This document shows, one piece after another, positions 1 through 10,200 of a stretch of 64,000 bases of DNA; within the stretch, counting starts at the first letter, position 1; the number at the start of each line of letters is the position of its first letter. Source of the stretch: Planctomycetota bacterium (GTDB taxonomy: Bacteria; Planctomycetota; Planctomycetia; Pirellulales; UBA1268); assembly GCA_003669605.1 (NCBI GenBank), contig QWOP01000049.1:1-64000 (forward strand), read 5' to 3'. A program made the position numbers and the translations under genes. The notes below the pieces were generated by a model. The model did no database searches. It was not told the DNA's origin and worked only from the letters and a program-made list of their open reading frames with translations.

Positions 1-587
1 AGGATGTCGCAGTCCAGCCGCACCGTCGGCATGGAGAGCGAACGATCCTGTCCATCGAACTGGGCGTTGAAAATCCCGCGGCGTCGTCTCGCTGGCCGAC
101 GCTTGCGGGTGCCGAACGAAAAGAGGGAGGGGAACGATGTGATCGAGGCGGGCATGAGACTGTGGTCCTTCCGGGGTGCGTGTTGGCCGAGAGAGGCGGG
201 GGCCTCGTGGCTTGGTTCAACGTGCCAGGAGGAGGTGTCTGAGAAGAGTCGCGCGCGCGGCGCAGCGCTCGTGTGGTCTGTGATTGGTTCCCCGCCTCAC
301 GGTACGAAGTTCTTACGAGATGTCCAGCCCTCGGAGTAAAAAGTGACAAATGGAATACATTAATGATGAATGGTCAGGTTTGAAGGACGAATGGTCAGGT
401 GTGTGGGACGAATGGGCAGGGTCACGTGCCGTTTCGCAAGAGACGGAGTTCAGAGAGAGAAGCTCGCCGCGACGGAGTCGATTCCGGCCCCGACCCCCAT
501 CGCGGTGCGTTTCGGCTGCCGTATGCTGCACGTTTTAATCGGCATTCACCCGCGGTCCTTCAACCCTGCAAGCGACGAAAGGCACCC
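1..587. other. Region without a convincing gene
   Basis: Several overlapping reading frames of 60-155 codons exist here, but none has a recognisable domain, a good ribosome binding site or clean coding character. I treat them as chance frames in GC-rich DNA. The only ordered element is a set of three 21-bp repeats at 365-427. A short AT-richer stretch at about 335-365 could hold promoter elements for the gene at 588, but no clear -35/-10 pair stands out. Confidence 0.5.
365..427. repeat. Three imperfect 21-bp tandem repeats
   Basis: Units start at 365, 386 and 407. Each begins GA[TC]GAATGG[TG]CAGG and then diverges over the last six bases. The period is a multiple of three, so on the plus strand a short frame (350-538) reads a DEWSG heptapeptide three times. 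No other coding support is seen, so the repeat is reported as DNA structure rather than as a gene. Confidence 0.75.
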
Positions 588-1214
588 ATGCGGAACACCC
601 TGTTGGTCGTCGCCATGCTCTGTGTGGCGGTGTTCGTCACCTCCGGGCTGTGGTTCACGCGGTCGCGCGGCTGGACCGAGGGACAGACGTCGCACCTGGG
701 ACTTGTTCCGGCCGATCACCCCGTGGCGGTGGACGTCTGGGAGAGCAGAGGCTGGCTCGGGTACACCACCTGGCAGGGAACCAGCGAGCCACCGGAACAC
801 CCAGGCTCACAACCGACCCTGTACGCCCGGCGGATGACCGGTCGCGTGGTGGAAAGCGATACACCGCTTTTGATCAGCTGTTGCTTGACGGCTTTGGCTT
901 GGATCGTGGCGGGGTGGCACCTCCGTCGCTGGATTGTCGAGACGCCCTTTGTCACCCGAGCCCTGCGGACCTGGCGAATCCGCTTGGCCCTGCTCGGCAC
1001 GGCGCTGCTCCCCGGGATCGTCGGCACTCTTATAATCCTCGCGCCTCCGGGAGGCGGGCCCGGCTTTGGGGGGGCCTATGCAGCCGGGGCCGCAGGCATG
1101 GTGTTGGTGATGTCGTGTTATGCAGCACCCGTGTTGGGGGCCCTCGGATACGTCATCGGTTGGTGGTGCGACCATCGCGCTGCGTCGACGGGGGTGCATC
1201 AAACCACTCCGTGA
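588..1214 (+). CDS. Small integral membrane protein, function unknown
   Basis: The 208-residue product is not recognised as a family member. Hydrophobic segments lie at about residues 4-23, 92-112, 132-152 and 165-190. The first looks like a signal anchor, and a polar 65-residue loop separates it from a C-terminal three-helix bundle. The start is the ATG at 588, preceded by an AAAGG-like ribosome binding site; longer in-frame starts upstream would add a basic, non-coding-looking extension. It is transcribed toward the convergent pdxH with about 150 bp between them. The residue pattern supports membrane insertion only; no catalytic motif is visible. Confidence 0.6.
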   Translation: MRNTLLVVAMLCVAVFVTSGLWFTRSRGWTEGQTSHLGLVPADHPVAVDVWESRGWLGYTTWQGTSEPPEHPGSQPTLYARRMTGRVVESDTPLLISCCLTALAWIVAGWHLRRWIVETPFVTRALRTWRIRLALLGTALLPGIVGTLIILAPPGGGPGFGGAYAAGAAGMVLVMSCYAAPVLGALGYVIGWWCDHRAASTGVHQTTP

Positions 1215-1366
1215 CGAAACGGAGAGGCCGAGCTCCACGGCCACAGCGGGCGAGCGTTTGGTCGGGAATACGCAGCACTCCAGAAAACCGGAGGTTTTCC
1301 CCAGTGGCCGCTGCTCCAGGCTGCCTCGCAGCCGGTTCGGTCAGGAATTGCTGTTTCGACGGGCCG

Positions 1367-2014
1367 TCAGGGCGCGAGCCGCTCGAGGATCCACGCGCCG
1401 CCGGACGAGCGCCGGAAGCAGAGCCGGTCGTGGAGCCGGCTCGGCCGCCCCTGCCAAAACTCGATCCGCTCCGGCACGAGCCGGAAGCCGCCCCAGTTCG
1501 GCGGCCGCGGAATCGTCTCGAGGTTCGGATGCTCGGCGCTAAAGCGGGCGAAGAGGGCTTCGAGCGCGGCCCGGTCGGGAATCACTTCGCTTTGCGGCGA
1601 ACTCCAGGCCCCGATCCGCGACGTCGCCGGCCGCGTCTGGAAGTATTCGTCCGATTCGGCGGCGGTCGTCCGTTCGACGCGCCCCTCGATCCTCACCTGC
1701 TGTTCGAGGATGGCCCAGTGGAATGTCAGGGCGGCGTGGGGATTGGCCGTCAGTTCGCGCCCCTTGCGGCCGCCGTAGTTGGTGAAGAAGCAGAAGCCGG
1801 CGGCATCAAAGCCGCGGAGGAGGACGATGCGGGCCGAAGGACGGCCGTCGGGCGTGGCCGTGGAGAGCGTCATCGCTTCGGGCTCAGGCACGCCCGCAGC
1901 GACGGCGCCGTCGTACCAGGCCGCGAACTGGCGAATCGGGTCGCGGGCCACGGTGGCCTCGTCGAGCGCCCCCTGTTCGTATTCCTTGCGGGCGTGCGTC
2001 GACCTCGGTTCCAT
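1367..2014 (-). CDS. pdxH: Pyridoxamine/pyridoxine 5'-phosphate oxidase
   Basis: FMN-dependent oxidase that makes pyridoxal 5'-phosphate from the pyridoxine or pyridoxamine phosphate in the cytosol (last step of PLP synthesis or salvage). The 215-residue protein matches the usual length (about 218). It shows the family order: an N-terminal [16 protein letters not shown] segment, the RIVLLRG strand, [10 protein letters not shown], the FHW strand, an [11 protein letters not shown] block, and the C-terminal [11 protein letters not shown]...[13 protein letters not shown] signature that closes the PLP site. The start is the ATG at 2014; the TTG at 2038 would add eight unconserved residues. It stands alone, divergent from the DUF3127 gene across a 609-bp gap. 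Confidence 0.93.
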   Translation of the reverse strand: MEPRSTHARKEYEQGALDEATVARDPIRQFAAWYDGAVAAGVPEPEAMTLSTATPDGRPSARIVLLRGFDAAGFCFFTNYGGRKGRELTANPHAALTFHWAILEQQVRIEGRVERTTAAESDEYFQTRPATSRIGAWSSPQSEVIPDRAALEALFARFSAEHPNLETIPRPPNWGGFRLVPERIEFWQGRPSRLHDRLCFRRSSGGAWILERLAP

Positions 2015-2623
2015 GGCAGGGGCTCTCTTTGCCGTCAATGATCGCGCGGTGCGCGGGCCGCTTACCCGTTCGCCCGAACCGCCGCGAATGTACCAGATGG
2101 CCGCGGACGGTCAGCGATCTGCTGCCCGCGGGCGGAACACGGAACACGATCTGGATCGTGTCCTCGATGAGTCGTCCGGGGACATGCCACGACACGTGGA
2201 GAGCGGAAAGAGTCTTCTGGTTGCTTGAAGCTCAATAGACCAATCCCATCACCCGCGTCGCTCTCGAAGAAGCCCAGAGGAGTATCTTCAAGTAGATTGT
2301 CACTTTCTCGAACTTGAAACCGACCCACCAGGCCCTCGGATACCGGTCGCCCGACAGGCGTGAAGCCGAGCACACCCCGGCTGTCGCGGTGTGAAGCCTC
2401 CCCATAGTCCGGAATGAGTGGGCCACCGCAGGCCGTCTCAACGGCGTGGGCTGGATGCGGCTTGTCTCTCGAGGCCTCGAGGAGCCCCCAGCCCAGGCCC
2501 GCAGTCCGGAAGGAGTGGGACGACTCACCTCATGGTTGGCTGCGTGTGGTATTCTTTTGTGCCGAAAACGTGCCGCTCAAGCGGTGCTGGAGCCGACCAC
2601 AGAAAACCAACGGCGAACACTCC
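2015..2623. other. Intergenic region between divergent pdxH and DUF3127 gene
   Basis: No gene is supported. Reading frames here are short, contain many Arg/Pro/Ser residues and overlap each other on both strands. A perfect 14-bp palindrome CTCGAGGCCTCGAG lies at 2468-2481. AT-richer sequence at 2280-2310 could carry a promoter for either flank, but I cannot place one with confidence. Confidence 0.5.
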
Positions 2624-3004
2624 ATGAAAGACCCGACAGTCCGCGGCGTTGTCCACCTCATCGAGGAGACCAAGACCTTCGGTCAGAAGGGCTTTCGCAA
2701 GCGTCTGGTGGTTCTCGAGCAGTCAAAGGGCACGTTCACCAACTTCATTCCCGTCGAGTTCGTGAAGGATGGCTGCGACGCGGTGGACGAACTGGCCATG
2801 GGGGACGAGATTGAAGTCACCTATCGCCTCAGCGGTCGCCGCTGGCAGCGGGATGCGGCCAGCGAGGCCAAGTACTTTCTGAGTGCCGAGGGGATTTCGT
2901 TCCAGCGGTTATCCGGGAGCGGGCGGCCCAGTGACGGCCCAGACGACGCCATCGACATCCACGACGACTTTGCCCAAGCTGGCAACGACGACGTGCCGTT
3001 TTGA
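2624..3004 (+). CDS. DUF3127 family protein with SSB-like acidic tail
   Basis: 126 residues. Residues 1-90 (RGVVHLIEETKTFGQKGFRKR, LVVLEQ, FTNFIPVEF, GDEIEVTYRLSGRRWQ) fit the DUF3127 family, a predicted OB-fold related to single-stranded-DNA-binding proteins. The last third is low-complexity and acidic and ends in DDVPF, very like the DD[DI]PF tip by which SSB recruits repair proteins. That similarity is what I see; a DNA-binding role is inference. The ATG at 2624 is chosen because the family begins there; an upstream extension is unlike the family. Its TGA at 3002-3004 directly abuts an ATG for the glycosyltransferase, suggesting translational coupling. Confidence 0.75.
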   Translation: MKDPTVRGVVHLIEETKTFGQKGFRKRLVVLEQSKGTFTNFIPVEFVKDGCDAVDELAMGDEIEVTYRLSGRRWQRDAASEAKYFLSAEGISFQRLSGSGRPSDGPDDAIDIHDDFAQAGNDDVPF

Positions 3005-4204
3005 ATGGCCCTTGTCGCTCACGCGTTCGCCAGGGGGGGGATGAAAGGAGGCTTCAATGCACTCGAGCGGAACCAGCCTGCGAGCGCCGGGTTGACGCCA
3101 CCACGGTCCCAACCGGTGGTGCCGGCCTCGTATCGCCCCCCGGGGGACAGCGAGACCGACCGAACGAGTCGTCGGCGGGCTCGCGTCGTCTACTGGGCGA
3201 ACGGGGGAGGACTGTCCCGGTCGGCTCGCATCGTGTCGGAGGCACTTGCGTCTGCAGGTTGGGAAGTCGAACTCGTCGAGGACGTCAGGTTTCCCACGTC
3301 TACGCACCGCCCGGCACGCGCGATTCACCAAGTGCGCCGGTGGCTGCGGCATGGGCTTGAAGGAGTGGTCCGGGCGGCGGCCGTTCGATGTGGTCGGATC
3401 GATCAGGCCGATCTGAATATCTTTCTCGAGCATCTGGTGCCGTCGCAGTTCCATCTCGCCAAGAGCAACGTCTGGATTCCGAACCAGGAATGGATGCTTT
3501 TTCGGTGGCGTCCGCACTTGCCGCGGCTCGATGGAATCTGGGTAAAGACGCACTATGCCGAGCGGATCTTTAGCGCCTTGTCGCCTTCGGTCACCTCCGT
3601 CGGATTCAGTTCGTTCGATCGGTACGCCCCGGCGGTTGTTAAGGAACCGAAGACGTTTCTCCATGTCGCCGGCCGGAGCCGCCAGAAGGGCACGTCTGCG
3701 TTACTCGAGGCCTGGCGACGAAACCCCGGTTGGCCACGGCGAGTCGTGATCCAGAATCCGGAGAGAGCACAGATCGTGACTCTCCCCAACGTCGAGTATC
3801 GGCCAATTCGTCTCGATGACGAGGAATTGCGACTGCTCCAGAACAGATCGGAATTCCATCTCTATCCATCAGAAGCCGAGGGCTTCGGGCACGTGCTCTG
3901 CGAGTCGATGGGACTGGGAGGCATCGTGATGACGACCGACGCGCCGCCGATGAACGAGTTGGTCGCGAACGACCGCGGGTTGCTGGTTTCCTACGATCGC
4001 ACCAGCCCTCAGGGGCTCGGCACCAATTACTACGCTGCCGTTTCGTCCATCGAAGCGGCCGTCGAGCGGATGTTGCAGATGAGTGATCAGGAAAAACAGG
4101 TGCTTCGCGACAACGCGCGGTTGTGGTTCCGGGAGAATCACGCGACATTCACCCAGGCGCTGCAGAGAATCGCTACGCATGCGGTGGAGAAACGGAGGCC
4201 GTGA
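3005..4204 (+). CDS. Glycosyltransferase, GT4-like GT-B fold
   Basis: 399 residues. The C-terminal half has the nucleotide-sugar-binding pattern of retaining GT-B enzymes: FLHVAGRSRQKGT near residues 220-232, then SEAEGFG...CE near 289-300, with Glu292 and Glu300 forming the E-x7-E motif. The N-terminal acceptor domain is divergent, starting at RVVYWANGGGLSRSARIVSEAL near residue 60. It probably transfers a sugar in cell-envelope glycan or exopolysaccharide synthesis; donor and acceptor are unknown. The start is uncertain: ATG 3005 follows the previous stop directly, while ATG 3041 follows a G-run. The stop overlaps the next gene (TGATG at 4202-4206), so the two form an operon. Confidence 0.75.
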   Translation: MALVAHAFARGGMKGGFNALERNQPASAGLTPPRSQPVVPASYRPPGDSETDRTSRRRARVVYWANGGGLSRSARIVSEALASAGWEVELVEDVRFPTSTHRPARAIHQVRRWLRHGLEGVVRAAAVRCGRIDQADLNIFLEHLVPSQFHLAKSNVWIPNQEWMLFRWRPHLPRLDGIWVKTHYAERIFSALSPSVTSVGFSSFDRYAPAVVKEPKTFLHVAGRSRQKGTSALLEAWRRNPGWPRRVVIQNPERAQIVTLPNVEYRPIRLDDEELRLLQNRSEFHLYPSEAEGFGHVLCESMGLGGIVMTTDAPPMNELVANDRGLLVSYDRTSPQGLGTNYYAAVSSIEAAVERMLQMSDQEKQVLRDNARLWFRENHATFTQALQRIATHAVEKRRP

Positions 4205-5045
4205 TGAACATTGAGATCGTGGGGGCGGGCGTCGTCGGCTCCGCGTTTGGCCGAGCCCTGCTTGCCGGAGGACACGCTGTCCAGTGGATCGATAGCCATC
4301 CCGGACGCGTCCAGGATCTTCGAGAGAACGGCTTCACAGCCGCGCTTCCAGACGAACCCGCCGATCCCTGTCCACTCTATTTTATATGCGTGCCGACACC
4401 GCCGATCGGGCGTGACCAGGATCGTACGGCACTGAGCAAGGCACTTGCGCGAGTAGCGATGCTGCTCCGCCCTGAACTCTCGCCAACGGTCGTGATCCGC
4501 AGCACGATCCTGCCGGGGACATCGCGCCAATGGGCTCTTCCCTCCCTCGAACGGGAGAGCGGACTACGACGAAGCGATCACTTTCGGTTCGTGTATTGCC
4601 CCGAGTTTCTCCGCGAGCGGCAGGCCGCAGAAGACGCGTCGGCGCCGCGGATCCATCTGCTGGGGGAGTCGGAGCCCGGGCAAGGCGACGTCGTCGCCCA
4701 GATCCTCGGGGGGGCGAGGCGCCCGTCGTTCGGGTGCCCCTCGAGGCGGCGGAACTGCAGAAGTACATCCACAACAGCTTCAACGCGCTGAAAATCAGTT
4801 TCTTTAACGAGATGCGTTGTGTTGCGGAGCGGATGGATCTCAAAGCGGAAGTCGAGACAATGTTTTCCGTAACGCGTCAGAGTGCCGAAGGGATGTGGAA
4901 TCCAGCCGATGGGACGCGTGATTGGGGGCCTGTTTCTGGGCCGTGCCTTCCCAAGGACGTCGAGGCTTTCTTGGGATGGATGCGATCGTGCGATCTCGCA
5001 TCGCCTCTGCTCGAAAGCCTGTCGGCATCCAGCGGAAACAGGTAG
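4204..5045 (+). pseudogene. Short UDP-glucose/GDP-mannose dehydrogenase-like gene split by a frameshift
   Basis: The first frame (4204 to about 4714) gives the Rossmann NAD-binding part: IEIVGAGVVGSAFGRAL, FICVPTPP, the RSTILPGT strand and YCPEFLRERQA. After a run of seven G at 4708-4714 the homology continues in the -1 frame: ELQKYIHNSFNALKISFFNEM and the catalytic GPCLPKDVEAF, whose nucleophilic Cys codon is at 4944. Adding one G restores about 280 residues. That is still shorter than typical UDP-glucose dehydrogenases (about 430-450) because the C-terminal UDP-binding domain is absent. It would oxidise a UDP-sugar to the uronic acid for the adjacent glycosyltransferase. A sequencing error, a real null allele or programmed -1 slippage are all possible. 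Confidence 0.75.
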
Positions 5046-5143
5046 CCCGGGAGGGGGAGGAAGCCAGAAGGGGGGGAGTCGTGCCGCTCTTGCGTCCTCC
5101 GTTGCACAGGCCGGTGAATGGCACAGCGCCTGATCAGTGACCG

Positions 5144-7246
5144 CTAGTCAGCCTTGAGTGAGTAGATGATCGCCGGGCCCTTGCGCAGCGTGCCGGTGAA
5201 CTCATACCACACGCTCTGCGATCCGCGGCGGGGCGCTGGGGGCATGTCGAGCGAGTTGAGATTGACCTCGTCGTACGGGCTGCCCCAGTAACCGCGCAGA
5301 TCAACAGCCGCCAGACGGTCGATCACGACCCGCGACGGTCCGTCGTCGACCTCCAGATCAAATAGCTCTCGGTCGCCGTTGGATGGCCGGAGGCGGGAAC
5401 TGGCCACGCTGAGCGATGTCCGGATTTTCACGAAACTGCTGCTGATGTTGAGGCCATCCTCGAGAGCATCGAAGACGCTGAGCCTGTCGAGCGTGATCGA
5501 GGAGTTGGTCACATCAAACCCATCGTCGCCTGAATAGTCGCTGCTGACTGCCTTGATGCGCCATTCGGTCTGCCCCATGCCGAGAATGGAGATCGCGTCG
5601 ATGTCGTCTCCCACGTCCCCCGGGCGACCGAACGGATCTGTGCGCCCCAGATACGAGGTGAAGATCTGGTTGGCGGTGAAGGCAGACCGTCCGGAGGAGG
5701 TGGCCACGTGGACGTCGATACCATCCTTGGATGCATTCCGGGAAGTGCCCAGGAAAAAGACGCCGCCGTTGTCGGCCCGGGGCACGATGGCGTTGCTGGC
5801 ATCGGCCGCCTTGAACCAAACAGTATCGGCCTTCAGGCGGGAACCGCTGTCGAAAATCAGCGCTGCGGTGTCGAGTCGCCGGCGAGGAACCAGGCCATTG
5901 CGGATCAGGACTGTGACGCCGTTGTCGATGGTGAGCGTCGCGCCGGCGAGGACGTGAACCTCTGCCGAAATGACATACACGCTGCCACGCTTGAACGTGG
6001 TGTTGCGGCTGATGTCGGCGCTCACTTCCACAAACGCCTGCCGGAGGTCGGGAGGGATGGTGGTGGCGATCCCCTGCGGCAAGCTGAGGATCATGGGCGT
6101 GCTTCCGGCGGAGCGGAGCGAAGCCCCCGCGGGAAGCCGGAGCGACCTGCCGCAGACCACAGCCCCGGCGGTGGCGTCCTGCGGGGTGAGGGTGTAGACA
6201 AACGTGAGCTGGCTGACATTGGTTCGCGGCGCGGAGGGATCGAGTACCGCCATGCGCTGCGTGGTGCCGAAGAAAATCGGCAGCTGCGGCGAGCGACCCG
6301 CGGCGGTGACAGGATCGGAACAAGCGATCTGCACGCGGAGGAACTGCAAGCCAGGGCCGGTCGGCTCGACCAGCTCCGCGAAGGCAGCCACGATCGCGAC
6401 GGGGCGTGTCGCCGGGTTTTTCAGGGCCTCGACTGCCGTCTCGAGCAACTGCAGCGGGAGTCCACCCACATTGAAGACAAACGTGACTGGAACCGAGTCG
6501 CGCACATTCGGAGCCCCGCGCACTCCCCACATGCCTGTAAAGACGTAGATCCCGGCGGGGGCGCCGGGCTTGGCAAAGGCATTGTCCCGGCCGCCGGTAC
6601 CGATGGTGACATCGACCGACCGCAGCAGCGGCAGGCCATCCGAGATGCCGATATCGATCGAGCGGCGGATCGTCCCGGTGCCGGGAAGCTGGTCGGTGGT
6701 CGCTCCGATACGGAGGTTGTGTCCTCCAATGGCTAAATCCAATTCCACCCCTGCCCGGACTGGCGCGAAAGAGGGGCGTTGTCCGCTGCCGCTCCAGAAG
6801 CTGAGCCCGGAGAGCACCTGCAACTCGAGCGTGGCCCCCGCCGGAACCTCCACGCCGGTGATCCCCACGCCAGCGCCCACGGCACGCCCCACCTGTTCCA
6901 GGCTATAGCCATTGGCGCGCTGTGGCGTGACGAGTTGGAAGACATCTCCATAGGCTGGGTCTGCCAGGCGCACCACTGCCACCGGCATGACGCTTGCGGC
7001 AGACGCTTGGATCGCGACCGGCGCGACGACGTTGGCATCAGGAGCCCGAGGACTGCCAAACGGCAGCGGGCCTGCAGGGGCGAGGAAGGCATCGAAGTCG
7101 GTGGAGATCGACGGGGGGCGGCACAGCCACCACGGCAGTTCGGCTGCCGGGGCGAGGAAGGTATCGACCGCCAGCAGGTGCCGCGGTTCCAGCGACTCGC
7201 AGCAGAGCCTGAGGGGGGTCTTGGACTTGCGAAATATACGTTTCAT
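5144..7246 (-). CDS. Secreted planctomycete surface protein with LEPRHLLA signature
   Basis: 700 residues. The N-terminus has a basic patch (KRIFRKSK) followed by CESLEPRHLLA at residues 16-26, the export/anchoring signature common to large planctomycete extracellular proteins. The middle is beta-rich. From about residue 400 on, short strands with Gly/Asn turns and ladder-like phrases (VHVLAGATLTIDNGVTVLIRNG, SSDYSGDDGFDVTNSSITLD) suggest a right-handed parallel beta-helix. No catalytic motif is evident. The ATG has an AGGA site nine bases upstream. It lies 42 bp downstream of the larger protein at 7289, so the two are probably cotranscribed. A structural or carbohydrate-binding surface role is inferred. 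Confidence 0.7.
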   Translation of the reverse strand: MKRIFRKSKTPLRLCCESLEPRHLLAVDTFLAPAAELPWWLCRPPSISTDFDAFLAPAGPLPFGSPRAPDANVVAPVAIQASAASVMPVAVVRLADPAYGDVFQLVTPQRANGYSLEQVGRAVGAGVGITGVEVPAGATLELQVLSGLSFWSGSGQRPSFAPVRAGVELDLAIGGHNLRIGATTDQLPGTGTIRRSIDIGISDGLPLLRSVDVTIGTGGRDNAFAKPGAPAGIYVFTGMWGVRGAPNVRDSVPVTFVFNVGGLPLQLLETAVEALKNPATRPVAIVAAFAELVEPTGPGLQFLRVQIACSDPVTAAGRSPQLPIFFGTTQRMAVLDPSAPRTNVSQLTFVYTLTPQDATAGAVVCGRSLRLPAGASLRSAGSTPMILSLPQGIATTIPPDLRQAFVEVSADISRNTTFKRGSVYVISAEVHVLAGATLTIDNGVTVLIRNGLVPRRRLDTAALIFDSGSRLKADTVWFKAADASNAIVPRADNGGVFFLGTSRNASKDGIDVHVATSSGRSAFTANQIFTSYLGRTDPFGRPGDVGDDIDAISILGMGQTEWRIKAVSSDYSGDDGFDVTNSSITLDRLSVFDALEDGLNISSSFVKIRTSLSVASSRLRPSNGDRELFDLEVDDGPSRVVIDRLAAVDLRGYWGSPYDEVNLNSLDMPPAPRRGSQSVWYEFTGTLRKGPAIIYSLKAD

Positions 7247-7288
7247 GGGGAGCAGTTCCTGTCCGGGGGTGAGGGTGAACAGGAGCTC

Positions 7289-10200
7289 TTATTTCTTCTT
7301 CGGAGCCGCGGCCAGTTTCTGGGTCGGTGCCTTGACGGTTGTCCGGATGAACTGCACCCCGTTGACCACCCGGCCATTGCCGGTGGCAGCATTGGCGGCC
7401 TTGCCGGCCACCGTGGCGTTCGGATTCCCTGCATAGCCGGCAAAAGCGAATACATACCGGCCCTTCCCCTTGTTGGCAGCGCCGATCTGGATGGCGCCGA
7501 TCGTTGTGCCGGCCACAGTCTTGGCGCCGATCTGAACGTTTTTAGCCACCTTCTCCAGCGAGCCGACGGTGAATGATCCCATCTGCACAAGGTTGGGCAG
7601 GCCCTGGGGCAGCGACAGCATCCCTCCCACCGACACGTTGCCGATCATGGTGGCGGCGGGGGTTGTCAGCGTGGCATTGCCCCCGGCAGTGACGTGGCCG
7701 AGTGTGGTGGCCAGCGGGGCGTTGACCACCGCATTGCCCCCCGCAGTGATCGCGCCGATCGACTGGGCCGTGGAGGCGGTCATGGTGAGATTGCCATCGA
7801 CATCAAGGTTGCCAAAGGCCAGTACTTTGGCGGTGAGGCTCAAGTTGGCGGTATTCAGGCTGCCGGGGGCGCTGACGGCGATATTTCCCACGGCAGAGGC
7901 AGCCAGCTTCAGCGTGATGATCGTGCCGGCCGGAGCATCGACAAAGCTCATCGGTCCGATCGTGGATGTGGTGTCGAAGCTGATGTCCGTCGAGCCATCG
8001 GGGGTGATGTTCACCGGACCGATCGACGTGGGCGGTGGGCCAACGGAGCGGGCCACTGGCCCCACCGGAGCCCCCGAGACGATGAACACGGCGCCGAGCG
8101 TGCGCCCCTGAATTGTCACCGATCCGATCCCGGTGGTGGCATCGAAGAGGGAGGTAAGCACTGCATAGCCCACCCCGAGGGTGGTGGAGATGAAGCCGGT
8201 CTGCGAATGCAGGATGGCGACATCGCCGATCGTGCCATCCCAGGCCTTGAAAGTGCTGAGGGCGACGGCATTGAATCCCTGGGCGGCGTTGTCGGTCAGC
8301 CGGACGGTGATGTTGCCGATGCTCGATCCGAAGAAGCCACTGGCGCTGACGCCGCTGGCGTTTCGGCCCGGCACCCGCACCGTGATATCGCCGATGTCGC
8401 CCCGCACGTTGCTATTGAGCGTCCAGTCGAAGTCGGCCACGAACGACGAAGCGGTGATCCCTGAGCCGATCGAATCGACGGCGATGTTGCCGATGCCAGC
8501 CGCAGAGGAAAAATTCGAGAGCGTGATGCCCGCCGGTAAAAAGGTGGAGTTGGCCACCCGCCCGGTCTGCACCGTGATAGTTCCAATCGTCGAGGAGTAG
8601 AGATCCTGATCGAGATCGATGGTGAGGGCGGAGGCATCGAACATGCTGAGAATGATCCCCGATCCACTGACGGTGGTGACTTTGATATTGCCGATTCCAC
8701 CGGCCGCTCCGGCGTAAAAATAGCCGGAGGTGATGCCATTGCCTGTGCCGAGCTGATCGGCGGCGTTTTTGACGACGATGTCACCGATCGTGCCGGTGTT
8801 GTTGAAATTGCCCACGCCGTCATAGACAGCCGTGCGGGCGGTGAACGTGGAACGACTGATTCCATCCCCTCCCTCGACCGTCTGCACATCGACCGAAATA
8901 TTGCCGATGCCAGCGGCGGTAAAGATCGAATCGACGATCCCCGACGACGCGAGCAGCTGTCTGCCAGCGGCGACAACGGTGATGCCGGCAATCGTGCCGG
9001 TATTCCGGCCGCCGGAAACAGCGGCCGGATCGTAGTTGCCATCGGAGTCGGCCGTGAACGTGGAGCCGATGATGCCCCCCGCCCCCTTGCTGCTGGCCGT
9101 GATCATCCCGATATCGCCGATGGCAGTGAAGGTGGAATTGAGGATCGCGCTTGAAAGGGCGCTTGTGCCGCCAGCGATGGCGGTGATGGTGCCAAAGCTG
9201 CCGCGGGGATCCTCGTCGGCCTGCGGAGCAAAGAAAATTCGCCCTGGAGCAGAGAAGATGGCATTCTCAATGGCGTTGCCCCCCTTCACGCTTTCGGCAG
9301 AGATCGGGCCGAAGTTTCCTCGCGATTGAAAGTCGCCGCCGAGAATGGCGCTGTTGTTGAAGGTCTTGACAGTGATCTTGCTGATGTCGCCGGAGGCGCT
9401 GATCAGGCCGTCTTGGATGCCGATACCGTTGATGGAGCGAACGTCGACCGTGATCGAGTCGATGGGGCCTGAGAAAGCGCGAATCTCCCCGGCCACGATG
9501 CCGTTGCCGTTGAGGCCGCCATGCACGGTGGCAACGATCGCCCCGATCTGCCGGCCGTAGACGGTGGCGCCGTTCATGGCGTCGAAGCCGTTGGCGTTGG
9601 CCGAAGTGGTGATCCCGAGAATTCCACCGCGGTTTTCGTCGGTCGATTGAAACCGCGTGCCGAAGATGCCGTCGCCCCCGTCGGCGCCGCCGGCAGCGAT
9701 GATCTGCCCGATGGAACCGTAGTTGGCGTCAAACGAGCCGTTGCGGATGCCGCTCCCGGTGACAATCGATACGCCAGTGATCGCCCCGATGTCGGTGTGG
9801 GCGACGGCCACCACATCGAGCAGGCCATCCTGCCAGCCTTGCCCCTCGATGGAGGCGATTCGGCCAGTCGCCGTGCCGGAGACCGTGCGGGTGATGATCC
9901 GCGTCGCCTCGATGCCAAAGCCACCGACGCCCCGGCCGAAGACGGCGCCGATATCGGCCGCCACAAAATTTGACCCGCTGATGCCGGCGCCGGCGAGGAC
10001 CCCGAACTCGCCGTAAGAAATCCCGGAGATGCTCGCGATGCTGCCCCCCGCCTCCACCTTGAGTGAATCGATGCCGAAGCCGGTGTGGGCCTGCCCGAGA
10101 ATGCTGCCGATGTTCCGGCCGGCGACGAGGCTTGTATCGGAGATGCCAAAGCCGGCGATGCTGCCAAAGGTGCTGATGCTGGCAAGATCACGGGTGGCCA

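Noticed and set aside
4-339. 111-codon frame at the left edge
   Set aside because: No ribosome site, no domain and Arg/Ser/Trp-rich composition; could be chance.
650-2041. Open frame of 463 codons on the plus strand
   Set aside because: It runs antisense through pdxH and out of frame through the membrane protein; Arg/Pro-rich composition without motifs.
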